64,000 nucleotides of DNA, from NCBI GenBank assembly GCA_963815295.1, contig CAWFFZ010000008.1, positions 1,240,001-1,304,000 on the forward strand, read 5' to 3'. Origin of the DNA: JACDHG01 sp963815295 (GTDB lineage: Bacteria > Actinomycetota > Actinomycetes > Propionibacteriales > Nocardioidaceae). Both the position numbers and the translations under genes were made by a program. Below the pieces are notes generated by a model. The model was not told where the DNA came from. It made no database searches and worked only from the letters and a program-made list of their open reading frames with translations. Below are positions 1-8,813 of the stretch, piece by piece (position 1 is the first letter of the stretch; the number at the start of each line of letters is the position of its first letter).

Positions 1-834
1 GGGTCCGTTGCTCCCGATGCGGTACACGTTCGCGCCGCCGGGCGGGAACGGGAACCCGGTCAGCTGCCCGACGTACAAGGCGCCGTCTGGACCCTTCGTC
101 ACCGAGGTCGGAACTGCATCCATTGATTGGCCGTCGACGAGTCGGTTCGGGAACGTCGCCAACACCCTGATGCTGCCGTTCTTGCCCACCATCAGTAGGT
201 CGTTCGCGCCGGCGTCGGACACCACAACCCGACCGCCGGTTGTCAGGGCCGAGTTCGGGTTGACGTTCTCCTCGTCGCCAGTCGGGTTGTTGGCATCCTC
301 GAAGTCGGCGAGGTCGGCGACGGTCCGGACAGTCGAGGCTGCTTTCCATCCCTGTCTGCTGGTGCGCGCCACGATGAGCTGCCCCATGTCGTCGAGCTCG
401 GGCAGGGTCTTGCTGAAGTCGAGGTCGAGGCCGAGACCGACGGTGACGTACATCTTCTGGCCGCGGAACGTGACATCGGACGGACCGATGGCGGCGTCAC
501 CGGTGCCCTGTTGGCCGAACGACGGCAGCCCGGTCAGCACCTGACGCGGACCTCCCTTGCCGATGCGGGTAACTGCACCGCTGTGTCCGAAGCAAGACGG
601 CCCTTCCGGTCCGGCGAAGCAGGGCCCGTCGCCGCCAGCACCGGACTCGGCGACATACAGAGTGCCGTCGGGCGAGACCGCGAGTCCTCGAGGGTTGTTC
701 AACCCGGATGCGATGACGGTGGGACCTTCGTTCGAGCCCTTCCCCCGGTGGGCGTCGGTTGATGTCATGCCCGAAACTGTCAGCCCGGCCGCGGCCAGCA
801 TGGCGATGGCAGTCAGGCGCGTTGCGTGAACCAT
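1..834 (-). CDS. ScyD/ScyE-like secreted beta-propeller protein, 3' end missing
   Basis: The frame is open for 278 codons from an ATG at 834 to the window edge, so the C-terminus is outside. A purine-rich ribosome site (GAGGGAG) lies about 6 bases before the start. The first ~27 residues form a signal peptide (MVHATRLTAIAMLAAAG...), so the product is probably exported. The mature part has NHL/SMP-30-like propeller signatures such as NNPRGLAVSPDGTLYVAESG and GPDGALYVGQLTG, which is the ScyD/ScyE family pattern. In cyanobacteria these genes sit in scytonemin clusters, but in actinomycetes the family is common and its substrate is unknown. No partner gene is visible on this side. Confidence 0.85.
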   Translation of the reverse strand, partial: MVHATRLTAIAMLAAAGLTVSGMTSTDAHRGKGSNEGPTVIASGLNNPRGLAVSPDGTLYVAESGAGGDGPCFAGPEGPSCFGHSGAVTRIGKGGPRQVLTGLPSFGQQGTGDAAIGPSDVTFRGQKMYVTVGLGLDLDFSKTLPELDDMGQLIVARTSRQGWKAASTVRTVADLADFEDANNPTGDEENVNPNSALTTGGRVVVSDAGANDLLMVGKNGSIRVLATFPNRLVDGQSMDAVPTSVTKGPDGALYVGQLTGFPFPPGGANVYRIGSNGP

Positions 835-1058
835 GTGTTGCTCCCTCTGCGTGGAAGACCCCCTGGTCCTGGTTCGAGCATCCTCCGTTCACGTGGCAAG
901 GGCAATGGGTCATGCGGAGCACCGGGGGTTCCCGCGAAGACCGCCCGAGTGGACTTGTGACGGCAGGCTTTCCACTCTGGCGCGACGTCCGCGTGGACGG
1001 CCTACAGTCGCGCCGCCTCCCACGCGTCCGGACATGTCATGAGCGGGAGTTCTTGGAT

Positions 1059-2060
1059 TCAGGCCAACCAGGAGGCATAGAAGATCGCGAGCCCAGTCGC
1101 GACGCAGATCCCGGCGATGAGCCAGAAGCGGATCACTACCGTGACCTCGTCCCATCCCAGGTGCTCGAAGTGGTGGTGGATGGGGGCGATTCGGAAGATG
1201 CGTTGCCCTGTGCCTGTAATCCGCTTGGTCAGTTTGAAATAGCCCATCTGCAGAAGCACAGACATCGCCTCCAGTACGAACAGTCCGGCGATTACGGCCA
1301 TCAGGAGTTCGGTGCGAGACGTGATCGCCAGCCCAGCCAGTGCCCCCCCGATGGCGAGGGAGCCGACGTCGCCCATGATGATCCGGGCGGGCTTGGCGTT
1401 CCACCACAGAAAGCCGATGCAGGTCGCGCTGATGGCTGCCGAAAGCACCGCGAGGTCGAGGGGGTCGCGCACCTGGTAGCACTGTGACTGCACCACGGTG
1501 GGCCTCGAGGATCCGCACAGCTGGTTGTTCTGCCAGATATTCACGAACGTGTAGGCGCCGAAGACACTGTTGACGCTGTAGGCGTCGAGGGCGTTCTTAT
1601 GGAGGAATCCGTCGGCGCCATACACAGTGATGGACCAGAAGGCATCAACGGGGACATCCTTGGCAGTGATCGTGTACCGGCCGACGGGGAGTCCCGGCTC
1701 ACGGCTCTCGTAGTAGGCCTCTTGCTCGGGCAGTCCGCCCCAGCCTCCGGCGGTGCCAAGCAGGTGAGCGTGCGGATCGACGTCTTCCTTCCTGCCGAAC
1801 ATGCCGTGGGTGCCATGCAAGCCCTGCGAGGCTTCCTTCAGGACAGCGGTACGGACCGCCGTGAACGACTCCTCGTCGTAGTCGGGCGGTTCGAGGGGTT
1901 CGCTCGCCCCCGCACTCAGGGAGAACCTGTCTTGGATCTGGTTCGCCTGTGCCACGTCTTCAGGGTCCGAGGCGTCAACCAGCACTCGTGCAGCCAAGAG
2001 CACATACGGGGTGTCGAACTCGTCCGTAGTCAGCTCGTACTCCCCAGGCTCGGCGAATGA
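1059..2060 (-). pseudogene. Chimeric fragment: DUF1254/DUF1214 protein fused in frame to C-terminal MraY
   Basis: One open frame joins two unrelated families. The upstream part (about 2060 to 1562) reads as a DUF1254/DUF1214 protein, with AEPGEYELTTDEFDTPYV, ASDPEDVAQANQIQD and VDAFWSITVYGADGFLHKNA; its N-terminus is missing, because a stop at 2061-2063 closes the frame and the first GTG is at 2003. From about 1562 to 1059 the frame is the last ~165 residues of MraY (phospho-MurNAc-pentapeptide transferase). That part has CYQVRDPLDLA, the MGDVGSLAIGGALAG loop, the IHHHFEHLGW motif and the terminal membrane helices. The N-terminal half of MraY, with its Asp-Asp pair, is absent. A functional MraY is therefore unlikely. 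The best reading is a recombination scar between two gene remnants that happens to stay in frame. Confidence 0.8.
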
Positions 2061-2481
2061 TCACAGCGTCAAAGCCATCGACCTCAAGGCCCCCGTAGCA
2101 CGGGCCCAGCCGGTCTTGCAGCCGGGCCAGGCGATGCGCGGCTACTTCACCGCCGGTGGAAGTAGTGGCACGAGCGGCTTTATCGGCATCTGTTGGAACG
2201 TCTCCGGAGCAGCTACGCCGACGGGCAGTGGGTAATCCGCGCCCCGTAGTCGCGTCAACCATTCATCGTGAGGCACCGGTCAGCGGCGGCGGGCGAACCC
2301 CGACGTCATGGTCCGTCGTCGGGTGATGACCAAATCCGGGAGACCGAGCCCGGTGTGGTCATCACCCGACGAGCAGCTGGGCGAGTCCAGTCCGAATGAG
2401 GATGTCAGCCCCGCCGGCGGCGGTGAGGGGTGGGCTGGCGCTCCTTGGCACAGGGCTCAAGCTCAGCTTCGTGTGCAACCG
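2061..2481. other. Non-coding stretch with gene-fragment debris
   Basis: No convincing gene lies between the MraY chimera and the coiled-coil gene. A plus-strand frame ending at 2235 looks mildly protein-like but has no credible start or ribosome site. The notable content is the inverted repeat at 2316-2372, listed separately. Confidence 0.5.
2316..2372. repeat. Perfect 17-bp inverted repeat with 23-base loop
   Basis: The left arm 2316-2332 (TCGTCGGGTGATGACCA) is exactly complementary to the right arm 2356-2372. The loop holds a second, nested CCGGG/CCCGG pairing (2336-2340 with 2349-2353). There is no T-tract, so an ordinary terminator is unlikely. It could be a structured RNA, a transposon-end remnant or a recombination site. 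It lies beside the chimeric gene fragment. Confidence 0.7.
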
Positions 2482-2973
2482 CTATGGTGCGTCGGCTGCG
2501 CTGGTGCGGTCGATGGAAGCCTCCAGCCGATCGACGGCTGCGGCGACTCGGTCCTTTAGGGCTGCCTCCCGATCGAGGGCGTGACCGCTGGTGCCTGCTA
2601 GGGCGGCTCGGTCTCGCCTGGCGGCTGCGCGGTCGTTCTCGGCGTGGTCGCGATCGGCTTGGGAGGAGATGCGATGCTGAAGAACTCTCGCTTCGGCAAG
2701 ATGGCTACCGGGCGCGGCTAGATCTTCCGTGGAGTCGCGTCTGTCGGCCGCCTCATCGCGCGCGGCAGCCTGTTCGTCGCGTAACTCTGCCGCCATCAGG
2801 ATCTCGCCGACCCTTTGTTCTCGATAGCTACTGGCTAGGTCACGGGAGTCGGCCAAGGTGTCGCGCACCTCGGCGATCCGATCTCGGTGGTCGGCCGCCG
2901 CTACACGCTCGGCAGCCCGGGTGTCCGTGTCGGAGTCGGTGCCTCGCCGGTTCGGGTCTATCGGGTTGACCAT
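2482..2973 (-). CDS. Charged coiled-coil protein rich in Arg-Asp-Arg-type repeats
   Basis: The product has 163 residues starting MVNPIDPNRRGTDSDTD and is dominated by short degenerate repeats of the type A-x-x-R-D-x-A (EVRDTLADSRDLASSY, RDEQAAARDEAADRRD, NDRAAARRDRAAL). There are no hydrophobic segments or cysteines, so a long amphipathic helix or coiled coil in the cytoplasm is expected. In actinomycetes similar repeats often precede GAF or GGDEF signalling domains, but here the repeat region stands alone. No function can be assigned. It is transcribed away from an AT-rich patch near 3085-3125. Confidence 0.7.
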   Translation of the reverse strand: MVNPIDPNRRGTDSDTDTRAAERVAAADHRDRIAEVRDTLADSRDLASSYREQRVGEILMAAELRDEQAAARDEAADRRDSTEDLAAPGSHLAEARVLQHRISSQADRDHAENDRAAARRDRAALAGTSGHALDREAALKDRVAAAVDRLEASIDRTSAADAP

Positions 2974-3371
2974 CCGCTCTCGCCCTTCATCGGTTTCTTG
3001 GCGTGAAGCCGCCTCGGCTGACAGTGGTGCTCGCCAGCGGGACCGCCCCCCCGACGGTGTTTCGCGGGCCCCGGCTGTGCCATGATCAGGAAGTACTTGT
3101 TACTGAACGTATTTTTTTCCTCACCTAGAGTAGCCAGGTCTGACGATGCCTGTCTCTCGATTGCTCAGGTTCGTTCGCTGCAGCCATGGGCTGCCAACGC
3201 CCATCCCAGCGTGGAGGCCGGCCTGAAAGCTGGAGCCCTACATTCGGTCCGTGCCTTCCGGGCCACCACTGATGGCACACAGTGGATTCGAGCACGAACC
3301 GTGCCCACGCAGGTACGACAGACGGGCAGCGCCGCACTGTCCACGCCGGATCACCATGGCAGGATGTGCCG
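2974..3371. other. Intergenic region with an AT-rich patch
   Basis: This lies between the coiled-coil gene and the monooxygenase-like gene, which are divergent. Positions 3085-3125 are strikingly AT-rich for this genome and include a run of seven T, so promoters for one or both genes may lie here. No gene is seen. Confidence 0.4.
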
Positions 3372-3659
3372 ATGGCCGTGTTGGTGCAACTCCCGGTGAT
3401 GCCTGCAACCAGAGCACAGTTCGATGAGTTGGATGATCGAGTTGGGCAACTCATGCAGGCGGGTGGGGGTCCACCGGATGGGTTGATGAGCCATGCGGTT
3501 TATCCCGAGCGCGATGGCTTCGTAATCTCGCAGGTTTGGCGCACGAGTACGGAGGGCGAGAGCTACACCGAATCAGCGCTCCGCCCGCTGATCACGGAAC
3601 TCGGCCTGACCGCCGGAACTACAGTCGTGCTTCCGATCTGGTCCTACGCTCGGCCATAG
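3372..3659 (+). CDS. Small ABM-like (dimeric alpha/beta barrel) protein
   Basis: The product has 95 residues. I chose the ATG at 3372 (MAVLVQLPVMPATRAQFDEL) because the homologous region begins there; the frame runs further upstream without protein-like sequence. The pattern of a strand, a long helix, then GLMSHAVYPERDGFVISQVW and LITELGLTAGTT resembles the antibiotic-biosynthesis-monooxygenase fold, whose members bind or oxidise small aromatic or haem-like ligands as dimers. No catalytic residue can be singled out. The gene is convergent with the LarA-like gene, with a hairpin between them. Confidence 0.6.
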   Translation: MAVLVQLPVMPATRAQFDELDDRVGQLMQAGGGPPDGLMSHAVYPERDGFVISQVWRTSTEGESYTESALRPLITELGLTAGTTVVLPIWSYARP

Positions 3660-3675
3660 CCCCCGGGCAGACTGC

Positions 3676-3695
3676 GCCAGCCCCCAACGGCTGGC
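3676..3695. terminator. Hairpin between convergent genes
   Basis: GCCAGCC (3676-3682) pairs with GGCTGGC (3689-3695) across a 6-base loop. It sits in the 50-base gap between two converging genes, so it could serve both strands. There is no T-tract. Confidence 0.45.
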
Positions 3696-3709
3696 CCAGA
3701 GACCGGATG

Positions 3710-4993
3710 TCAGCGGAGCCGGTAGAGGACTTCGCCAGCCTCAGGCACAACGAGGGTATTGGGATCTGTTGACCACGCGTCGACGTCGACCTCCGTGGGG
3801 TCGAGGTAGTCGAGGTTGATGGCCCGAACCACATCCTCGGAAATGCCGGTGGCGAGGGTGACCGTGACCCGGCACCGCTCACCATGTTCCGCGTTGTAGG
3901 TGCCGGCGCCTCGGAGGTGCGTGGAGTGCGCAAGGTCACCCCACGGCACGTCCTTGAAGCGGTCCCACTGACCGAGGAAGTAGTCGCGACAGTGGTACCC
4001 GATCTGTTCGACCTCCGGGTGCATCGCGCTGACCTGGGTGATGTGCGGGGCGTAGATGACGACCTGCCCACCGTCGGCGACGACCGGCTCCACCTTGTAG
4101 AAGCCCTTGGCGCCGGTCCACATGTCCGCGTACTTCTCCGGTACTAGCGACAGCACCCGACGGACGGGGGCATCCAGGTAGCGGACATGGGTCTGGGCGG
4201 ATACGCCCGCTGCCGCGGCCCATGCTGCTTCTGGATCGCCGAAGGCAGCAGCATGCAGACCCCCTGCCCCCGATGATGCGACGACGCACAACGCCACGCG
4301 CTCACCGGGCACCAGCGAGGCGGCCTCGTTGATCAGCGCACGAACCGGAGTGATGCCCGTGGTGCCGATGATTTCTGCGCTGCTAATCAGGGCGCCGAGC
4401 CAGTGCGAAACATTGATGACGTCTTGCACAGCGACACCGGGGAAGAGGTACTTGTTGCCTCCGGAGAAGCCCACCACCTCGTGCGGAAAGACCGGTCCGA
4501 CGATGAGCGTGAGGTCGTGGTCGACGACCGCGCGGTTGAGGCGTACGTCTACGTCCCGAACTAACCTGCCGTCGGAGAGCTCGGCCAGCCGCTGGGCTCC
4601 AATAGTGCCGACAGAGACAAAGGTGTTGGGGTCCCACCACGCATGGTTGATCGCCGTGGTGCCCGGATAGCGCTCGGCAAGCCTGCCCTCGCCGTAGCCG
4701 AGATGCTTGGCCATGGCCGATTCCGACATCGCCGCATGGGTGCCCAGGGCAACGAGCACAGTGAGTCGGCTCACCCGGCCGTGCACTGCGCCATGCACTG
4801 CATCGAGCAGTAAGGGCAGCGGGCAGCTGCGGGTGCCGTCGGGGACGATCACACACATGCTCCGGCCTTCGAGGTCGACGCCCGCCAGTTGCTCAGCGAC
4901 GAATCGCCTCACCTCGTCGTCGCTCAGCTCACGATCGGAGCCACCGACGACAGTCGCGCCCTGTCGCGTGTCCTTGTCGAAGGTCTGCGTCAT
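3710..4993 (-). CDS. LarA-type nickel-pincer racemase/epimerase homologue
   Basis: The product has 427 residues with the LarA two-domain layout. Residues matching the nickel-pincer (NPN) site of lactate racemase are visible: DGTR with R55, GTH with H86, FPHEVVGFSGGNKYLFPGVA with H171 and K181, NVSHW with H197, and MWTGAKG with K296. LarA enzymes racemise or epimerise the C2 carbon of 2-hydroxy acids by hydride transfer to the cofactor. The ATG at 4993 (MTQTFDKDTR) was chosen over the longer open frame because the extension runs into the divergent promoter region. The gene is divergent from uxaC and a fructuronate-reductase-like gene, so a sugar acid is a better substrate guess than lactate. 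No larB, larC or larE is in the window. Confidence 0.85.
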   Translation of the reverse strand: MTQTFDKDTRQGATVVGGSDRELSDDEVRRFVAEQLAGVDLEGRSMCVIVPDGTRSCPLPLLLDAVHGAVHGRVSRLTVLVALGTHAAMSESAMAKHLGYGEGRLAERYPGTTAINHAWWDPNTFVSVGTIGAQRLAELSDGRLVRDVDVRLNRAVVDHDLTLIVGPVFPHEVVGFSGGNKYLFPGVAVQDVINVSHWLGALISSAEIIGTTGITPVRALINEAASLVPGERVALCVVASSGAGGLHAAAFGDPEAAWAAAAGVSAQTHVRYLDAPVRRVLSLVPEKYADMWTGAKGFYKVEPVVADGGQVVIYAPHITQVSAMHPEVEQIGYHCRDYFLGQWDRFKDVPWGDLAHSTHLRGAGTYNAEHGERCRVTVTLATGISEDVVRAINLDYLDPTEVDVDAWSTDPNTLVVPEAGEVLYRLR

Positions 4994-5091
4994 CACCCAA
5001 CTCTCCCGCCTGTACCGCACCCAGACAACGCCTCGCGACGATTGCGAGCATCCGATTGCCGTATAGGTGACCCTGCGGCAACGATGGGCGC

Positions 5092-6513
5092 ATGGCGAGC
5101 CAACCCGCACAGCTGGTACTTCATCCCGACCGCTTGCTGCCGGCGGAGCCCAACGTGCGGGCGATTGCCAGGCAGCTATACGAGGCCGTGCGGGAACTGC
5201 CGATCATTTCCCCACACGGTCACGTGGACCCGCGGATACTGGTCGACGACGAGCCGTTCCGTGACCCCGCGGACCTGCTCGTGACTCCTGACCACTACGT
5301 CACCCGGCTGCTGCACGCCAGCGGAGTGCCGCTGGACACCCTCGGTGTCGGGCAGGGGCCGTTGCCCGAAGCGAAGGCCCGTGAGGTCTGGAGACAGCTG
5401 TGTTCACACTGGCAGGTGTTCCGAGGCACGCCGGTCCGGTACTGGTTGGAGTCGGAGCTCGCGGAGATCTTCGAGATCACCGTGCGGCCTTCCGCGGAAA
5501 CCGCAGACGCGATCTACGACTCCCTCGCGCAGCGGCTGGCGCAGCCGGCCTACCGGCCCAGGGCTCTGTTCGAGCGGTTCCGTATCTCCGTGATGGCGAC
5601 GACGGATGACCCGTGCGACGACCTCTCTCCACATGCCACGTTGGCGGCCGACGACACCTGGTCCGGGCGCGTCATTCCGACGTTCCGGCCGGACAGGTAT
5701 CTGGAGCCGGCGTACCCGGATTGGCCGACGTACGTCGCTCGGCTCGGCGAGGTGGCCGGTGTCGACACCGCGAATTACGCGGGTTGGGTGGAGGCGATGC
5801 AAGCGCGCCGGGCTTATTTCGTGGCGCACGGGGCAACCTCCGCTGACCACAGCCACGAGGACGTGGACACCACGCCGCTCGAGCCGGCCGATGCTGAGCG
5901 GATCTATGCGGCGGGGCTCGCGGGCACGGCCTCGACGAATGACTGCCTTGCCCTGCGCCGGCACATGCTGCTGGAAATGGCGCGGATGTCAACCGAGGAT
6001 GGCCTGACGATGACCCTGCATCCAGGTGTACGTCGCAACCACCACCGGCCAACGTTCGAGAAGTACGGCGCCGACACCGGACATGACGTCCCCCTGCGCG
6101 GCGACTTCACCGACCCGCTGCGGCCATTGCTGGAGCGGTACGGCACCCACCCCAACCTGCACCTCGTGCTGTTCACTCTCGATGAGACGGTGTTTTCCCG
6201 CGAGCTCGCCCCGTTGGCCGGTTTCTACCCTGCTGTCTACGTCGGCGCGCCCTGGTGGTTCCTCGACGCTCCGGAGGCGGTGCGGCGCTTCCGTGCGGCG
6301 GTCACCGAGAGCGGCGGGTTCACCCGTACGTCCGGTTTCATCGACGACACTCGAGCGTTCTGCTCGATCCCGGCTCGCCACGACATGTCGCGTCGACTGG
6401 ATTGCGGCTTCCTCGCCCAGCTGGTCGCCGAACACCGCCTCGACGAGGACGAGGCGACTGAGGTGGCGGTCGACCTCGTAGCGGGACGCGCGCTGGAGGT
6501 GTTCAAACTGTGA
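5092..6513 (+). CDS. uxaC: Uronate (glucuronate) isomerase
   Basis: The product has 473 residues, the usual size of the family. UxaC interconverts D-glucuronate and D-fructuronate (or galacturonate and tagaturonate) in the cytoplasm; it is a TIM-barrel member of the amidohydrolase superfamily. The metal-site motif ISPHGHVDP with H42 and H44 is present, as are LLVTPDHYVTRLLHASGVP, a TTDDP segment and the C-terminal GFIDDTRAFCSIPARHDMSR region. The stop overlaps the GTG of the next gene (GTGA), so the two are probably translated together. The start ATG at 5092 lies about 100 bases from the divergent LarA-like gene, and the two presumably share a regulatory region. Confidence 0.93.
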   Translation: MASQPAQLVLHPDRLLPAEPNVRAIARQLYEAVRELPIISPHGHVDPRILVDDEPFRDPADLLVTPDHYVTRLLHASGVPLDTLGVGQGPLPEAKAREVWRQLCSHWQVFRGTPVRYWLESELAEIFEITVRPSAETADAIYDSLAQRLAQPAYRPRALFERFRISVMATTDDPCDDLSPHATLAADDTWSGRVIPTFRPDRYLEPAYPDWPTYVARLGEVAGVDTANYAGWVEAMQARRAYFVAHGATSADHSHEDVDTTPLEPADAERIYAAGLAGTASTNDCLALRRHMLLEMARMSTEDGLTMTLHPGVRRNHHRPTFEKYGADTGHDVPLRGDFTDPLRPLLERYGTHPNLHLVLFTLDETVFSRELAPLAGFYPAVYVGAPWWFLDAPEAVRRFRAAVTESGGFTRTSGFIDDTRAFCSIPARHDMSRRLDCGFLAQLVAEHRLDEDEATEVAVDLVAGRALEVFKL

Positions 6514-7871
6514 GCGAACTGCGGCGCGAGCGTTCAGCCGCGCCCGTTCGGTTGGTGCACCTGGGTCTCGGAAACTTTCACCGCGCTCACCAGGCTTGGT
6601 ACACCGACCGCGCGCCGGACGCCGCCGCATGGGGCTACGCCGCCTTCACCGGACGAAGGCCCGATCTGGCCGAGGCCCTGTCCGCCCAGGACGGCCTCTA
6701 CACGCTGGTCACCCGTGCTGAAGACGCTGACCGGTTCGATGTGCTGAGCAGCATCAGCCGTGCCCATGCGGCTGCCGAGCATGCGGCCTGGCTGGGTTAC
6801 CTCGCTTCGCCCGAGGTGTCCGTGGTCACGTCCACCGTGACCGAAGCAGGATATGTGCGAAGCGACGACGGTCGGCTCGATCGCTCCCGGCCGGAGGTGC
6901 AAGCCGACAGAGAGTCGCTGCGCGCGGACCCGGCAGCGCCGGTGCGGACGGCGCCGGCCAAGCTGCTCGCGGGTCTGGCGGCCCGCCGCAGGAGCGACGC
7001 TGGACCTATTGCCCTCGTGCCTTGCGACAATCTGCCCGAGAATGGGGCCGCGGTCGAACGGGTGGTTCGTGATCTCGCCGAGTCGGTAGACCCCACGCTG
7101 CTGCCGTGGTTGGAAGAGAACGTTTGCTTTGTAACGACGATGGTCGACCGGATCACCCCAGCGACTACGTCGGACGACGTTCGCACCGTCGTCGAGGCTA
7201 TTGGTCGTGACGACCGCGCCCCGGTTGTCACAGAGCCGTTCAGCGAGTGGGTGCTCAGCGGCACCTTCGGCGTCGATCGGCCGCGCTGGGAAGATTCCGG
7301 CGCAACGTTCACCGACGACATCGGACCGTTCGAGCAACGGAAACTGTGGTTGCTCAACGGCGGTCACTCGCTCCTGGCCTACGCGGGAACGATCCACGGT
7401 CACGCCACGGTGGCTGATGCGATGGCCGACGACACCTGCCGGACCTGGCTGGAGCAATGGTGGGCCGAGGCGTCGACCCACCTGAACCTGCCTGCCGACC
7501 AACTGGCCGCCTACCGCGCCGCCCTGGTCGACAGGTTCGCCAATCCGCGCATGCGTCACCTGCTGAACCAGATCGCGGCCGACGGCTCACAGAAGCTGCC
7601 GGTGCGAATCCTGCCGGCCTTGCGACTGGAGCGGGAGGCTGGTCGGCTACCGCAGGGGGCGACCAGAGCGATCGCCGCCTGGGTGTGCCACCTACGCGGC
7701 ATCGGCGCACCCGTGACCGACGCCCGCGCCGAGGAGGTGGTGCCGCTCGCCGCCGGCGGGCTGAAGGTCGCCGTGCGGGCGGTCCTCGGTGCCCTCGACC
7801 CAGCGGTCGCTGACGATGACGACGTGGTCGCCGCCGTGCTGACGCACGTCGACGAGCTCACCCGCTCGTGA
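6510..7871 (+). CDS. uxuB: Mannitol dehydrogenase family protein, probable fructuronate reductase
   Basis: The product has 453 residues. The NAD-binding N-terminus reads VHLGLGNFHRAHQAWYTD. The long-chain dehydrogenase active site K-x4-N-x2-H is present as K278, N283 and H286 (KLWLLNGGHS). Family members reduce fructuronate to D-mannonate, tagaturonate to altronate, or oxidise mannitol. The GTGA overlap with uxaC makes the fructuronate step most likely. There is no mannonate dehydratase, KDG kinase or KDPG aldolase nearby, so the classical continuation of the pathway is not in this window. Confidence 0.88.
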   Translation: MSELRRERSAAPVRLVHLGLGNFHRAHQAWYTDRAPDAAAWGYAAFTGRRPDLAEALSAQDGLYTLVTRAEDADRFDVLSSISRAHAAAEHAAWLGYLASPEVSVVTSTVTEAGYVRSDDGRLDRSRPEVQADRESLRADPAAPVRTAPAKLLAGLAARRRSDAGPIALVPCDNLPENGAAVERVVRDLAESVDPTLLPWLEENVCFVTTMVDRITPATTSDDVRTVVEAIGRDDRAPVVTEPFSEWVLSGTFGVDRPRWEDSGATFTDDIGPFEQRKLWLLNGGHSLLAYAGTIHGHATVADAMADDTCRTWLEQWWAEASTHLNLPADQLAAYRAALVDRFANPRMRHLLNQIAADGSQKLPVRILPALRLEREAGRLPQGATRAIAAWVCHLRGIGAPVTDARAEEVVPLAAGGLKVAVRAVLGALDPAVADDDDVVAAVLTHVDELTRS

Positions 7872-7894
7872 CCGGTGCCTCGCATCCCTAGCGG

Positions 7895-8761
7895 TCAGAA
7901 CAACTCGCCGAAGCCGATCTCGCGCAGGTGATCGCGGGACATCGCGAGGGACTCGAATGGATCGCGACCGTACGTATCGTCCTGCTCAACTATCAGGTAC
8001 TCCGCGCCGCTCGCCAGGGCCTGGTCGATGATCGGCTTCCAATCGAAGTTGCCCGCGCCAACCTCGGCGAACTGCACCACCCCCACAAAGGCGGCCATGA
8101 ACGCGGCGCCGTCTCCGGCGGCCATCGCTTCCATTGCGGTGGGGGGCATCGGGCCGATCCGGTAGTCCTTGAGGTGCACGAGCACGACTCGTCCGGCGTA
8201 CTTGGCGAGGACATCGACCGGGTTGAGGCCGCCGCGGTGGATCCAGTGAACGTCCAGCTCGAACCCGATGGCCGGTGCGGTCTCGGCGATGATGTCGAGC
8301 AGGTATCGCCCGTCAAACTTCGCGAACTCAACATGGTGGTTGTGATAGCAGAGGGCGATGCCTTCGCCCTCGAGGCGGAGTGCGATCTCGTCAGCCTTCT
8401 TCGCGAAATCGATCACGAGGTCGAGGGAGCCCATCGCCTCGAGCGGCAGCATGCCGATCCGCAGGATTGAAGTGTCGAGGGCCTTGCAGTCGTCGACGAT
8501 CTTCTCGAAGTTGTCCGTCAGAGACTCGATAGATGCGCCTTGAGGAGTGGTCAGCGGCGCAGACAGGGCTACGACCTGAACCTCGAGCTCGTCTTGGGCG
8601 CGCTGCATCGCCGCGACGTTGTCGGGCGTCATCGGCACCTGCGAGATCTCGATGGCGTTGTACCCCGCCTCGCTCACCTTGCGCAGGGTCTCGTACGCGC
8701 CGATCTCGCTGAAGGAGTTCTTGATGGTGATGGATTGGACGCCGATCTTCGCCACAGTCAC
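7895..8761 (-). CDS. Sugar phosphate isomerase/epimerase-like TIM barrel
   Basis: The product has 288 residues of the AP-endonuclease-2/xylose-isomerase-like fold. Metal-binding and substrate-site features include CYHNHHVEFAKFDGRY, GFELDVHWIHRGGLNPVDVL, VHLKDY and IVEQDDTYGRDPFESL near the end. These match the Glu/Asp/His/Glu set of the family. Members isomerise or epimerise sugars and inositol derivatives or act on 3-keto sugars, and the exact substrate cannot be read from sequence. It is followed by a Gfo/Idh/MocA dehydrogenase and a second enzyme of the same fold in the same direction. Confidence 0.85.
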   Translation of the reverse strand: MTVAKIGVQSITIKNSFSEIGAYETLRKVSEAGYNAIEISQVPMTPDNVAAMQRAQDELEVQVVALSAPLTTPQGASIESLTDNFEKIVDDCKALDTSILRIGMLPLEAMGSLDLVIDFAKKADEIALRLEGEGIALCYHNHHVEFAKFDGRYLLDIIAETAPAIGFELDVHWIHRGGLNPVDVLAKYAGRVVLVHLKDYRIGPMPPTAMEAMAAGDGAAFMAAFVGVVQFAEVGAGNFDWKPIIDQALASGAEYLIVEQDDTYGRDPFESLAMSRDHLREIGFGELF

Positions 8762-8813
8762 GCCGCCTTCTAGTAGTCCCTGAGTAGCTGTTGATCAGTT
8801 GAACGTGCTGGCA

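Noticed and set aside
2011..2235. Short plus-strand frame ending with RGYFTAGGSSGTSGFIG
   Set aside because: It looks slightly protein-like but has no ribosome site, and its first part overlaps the DUF1254 fragment on the other strand.
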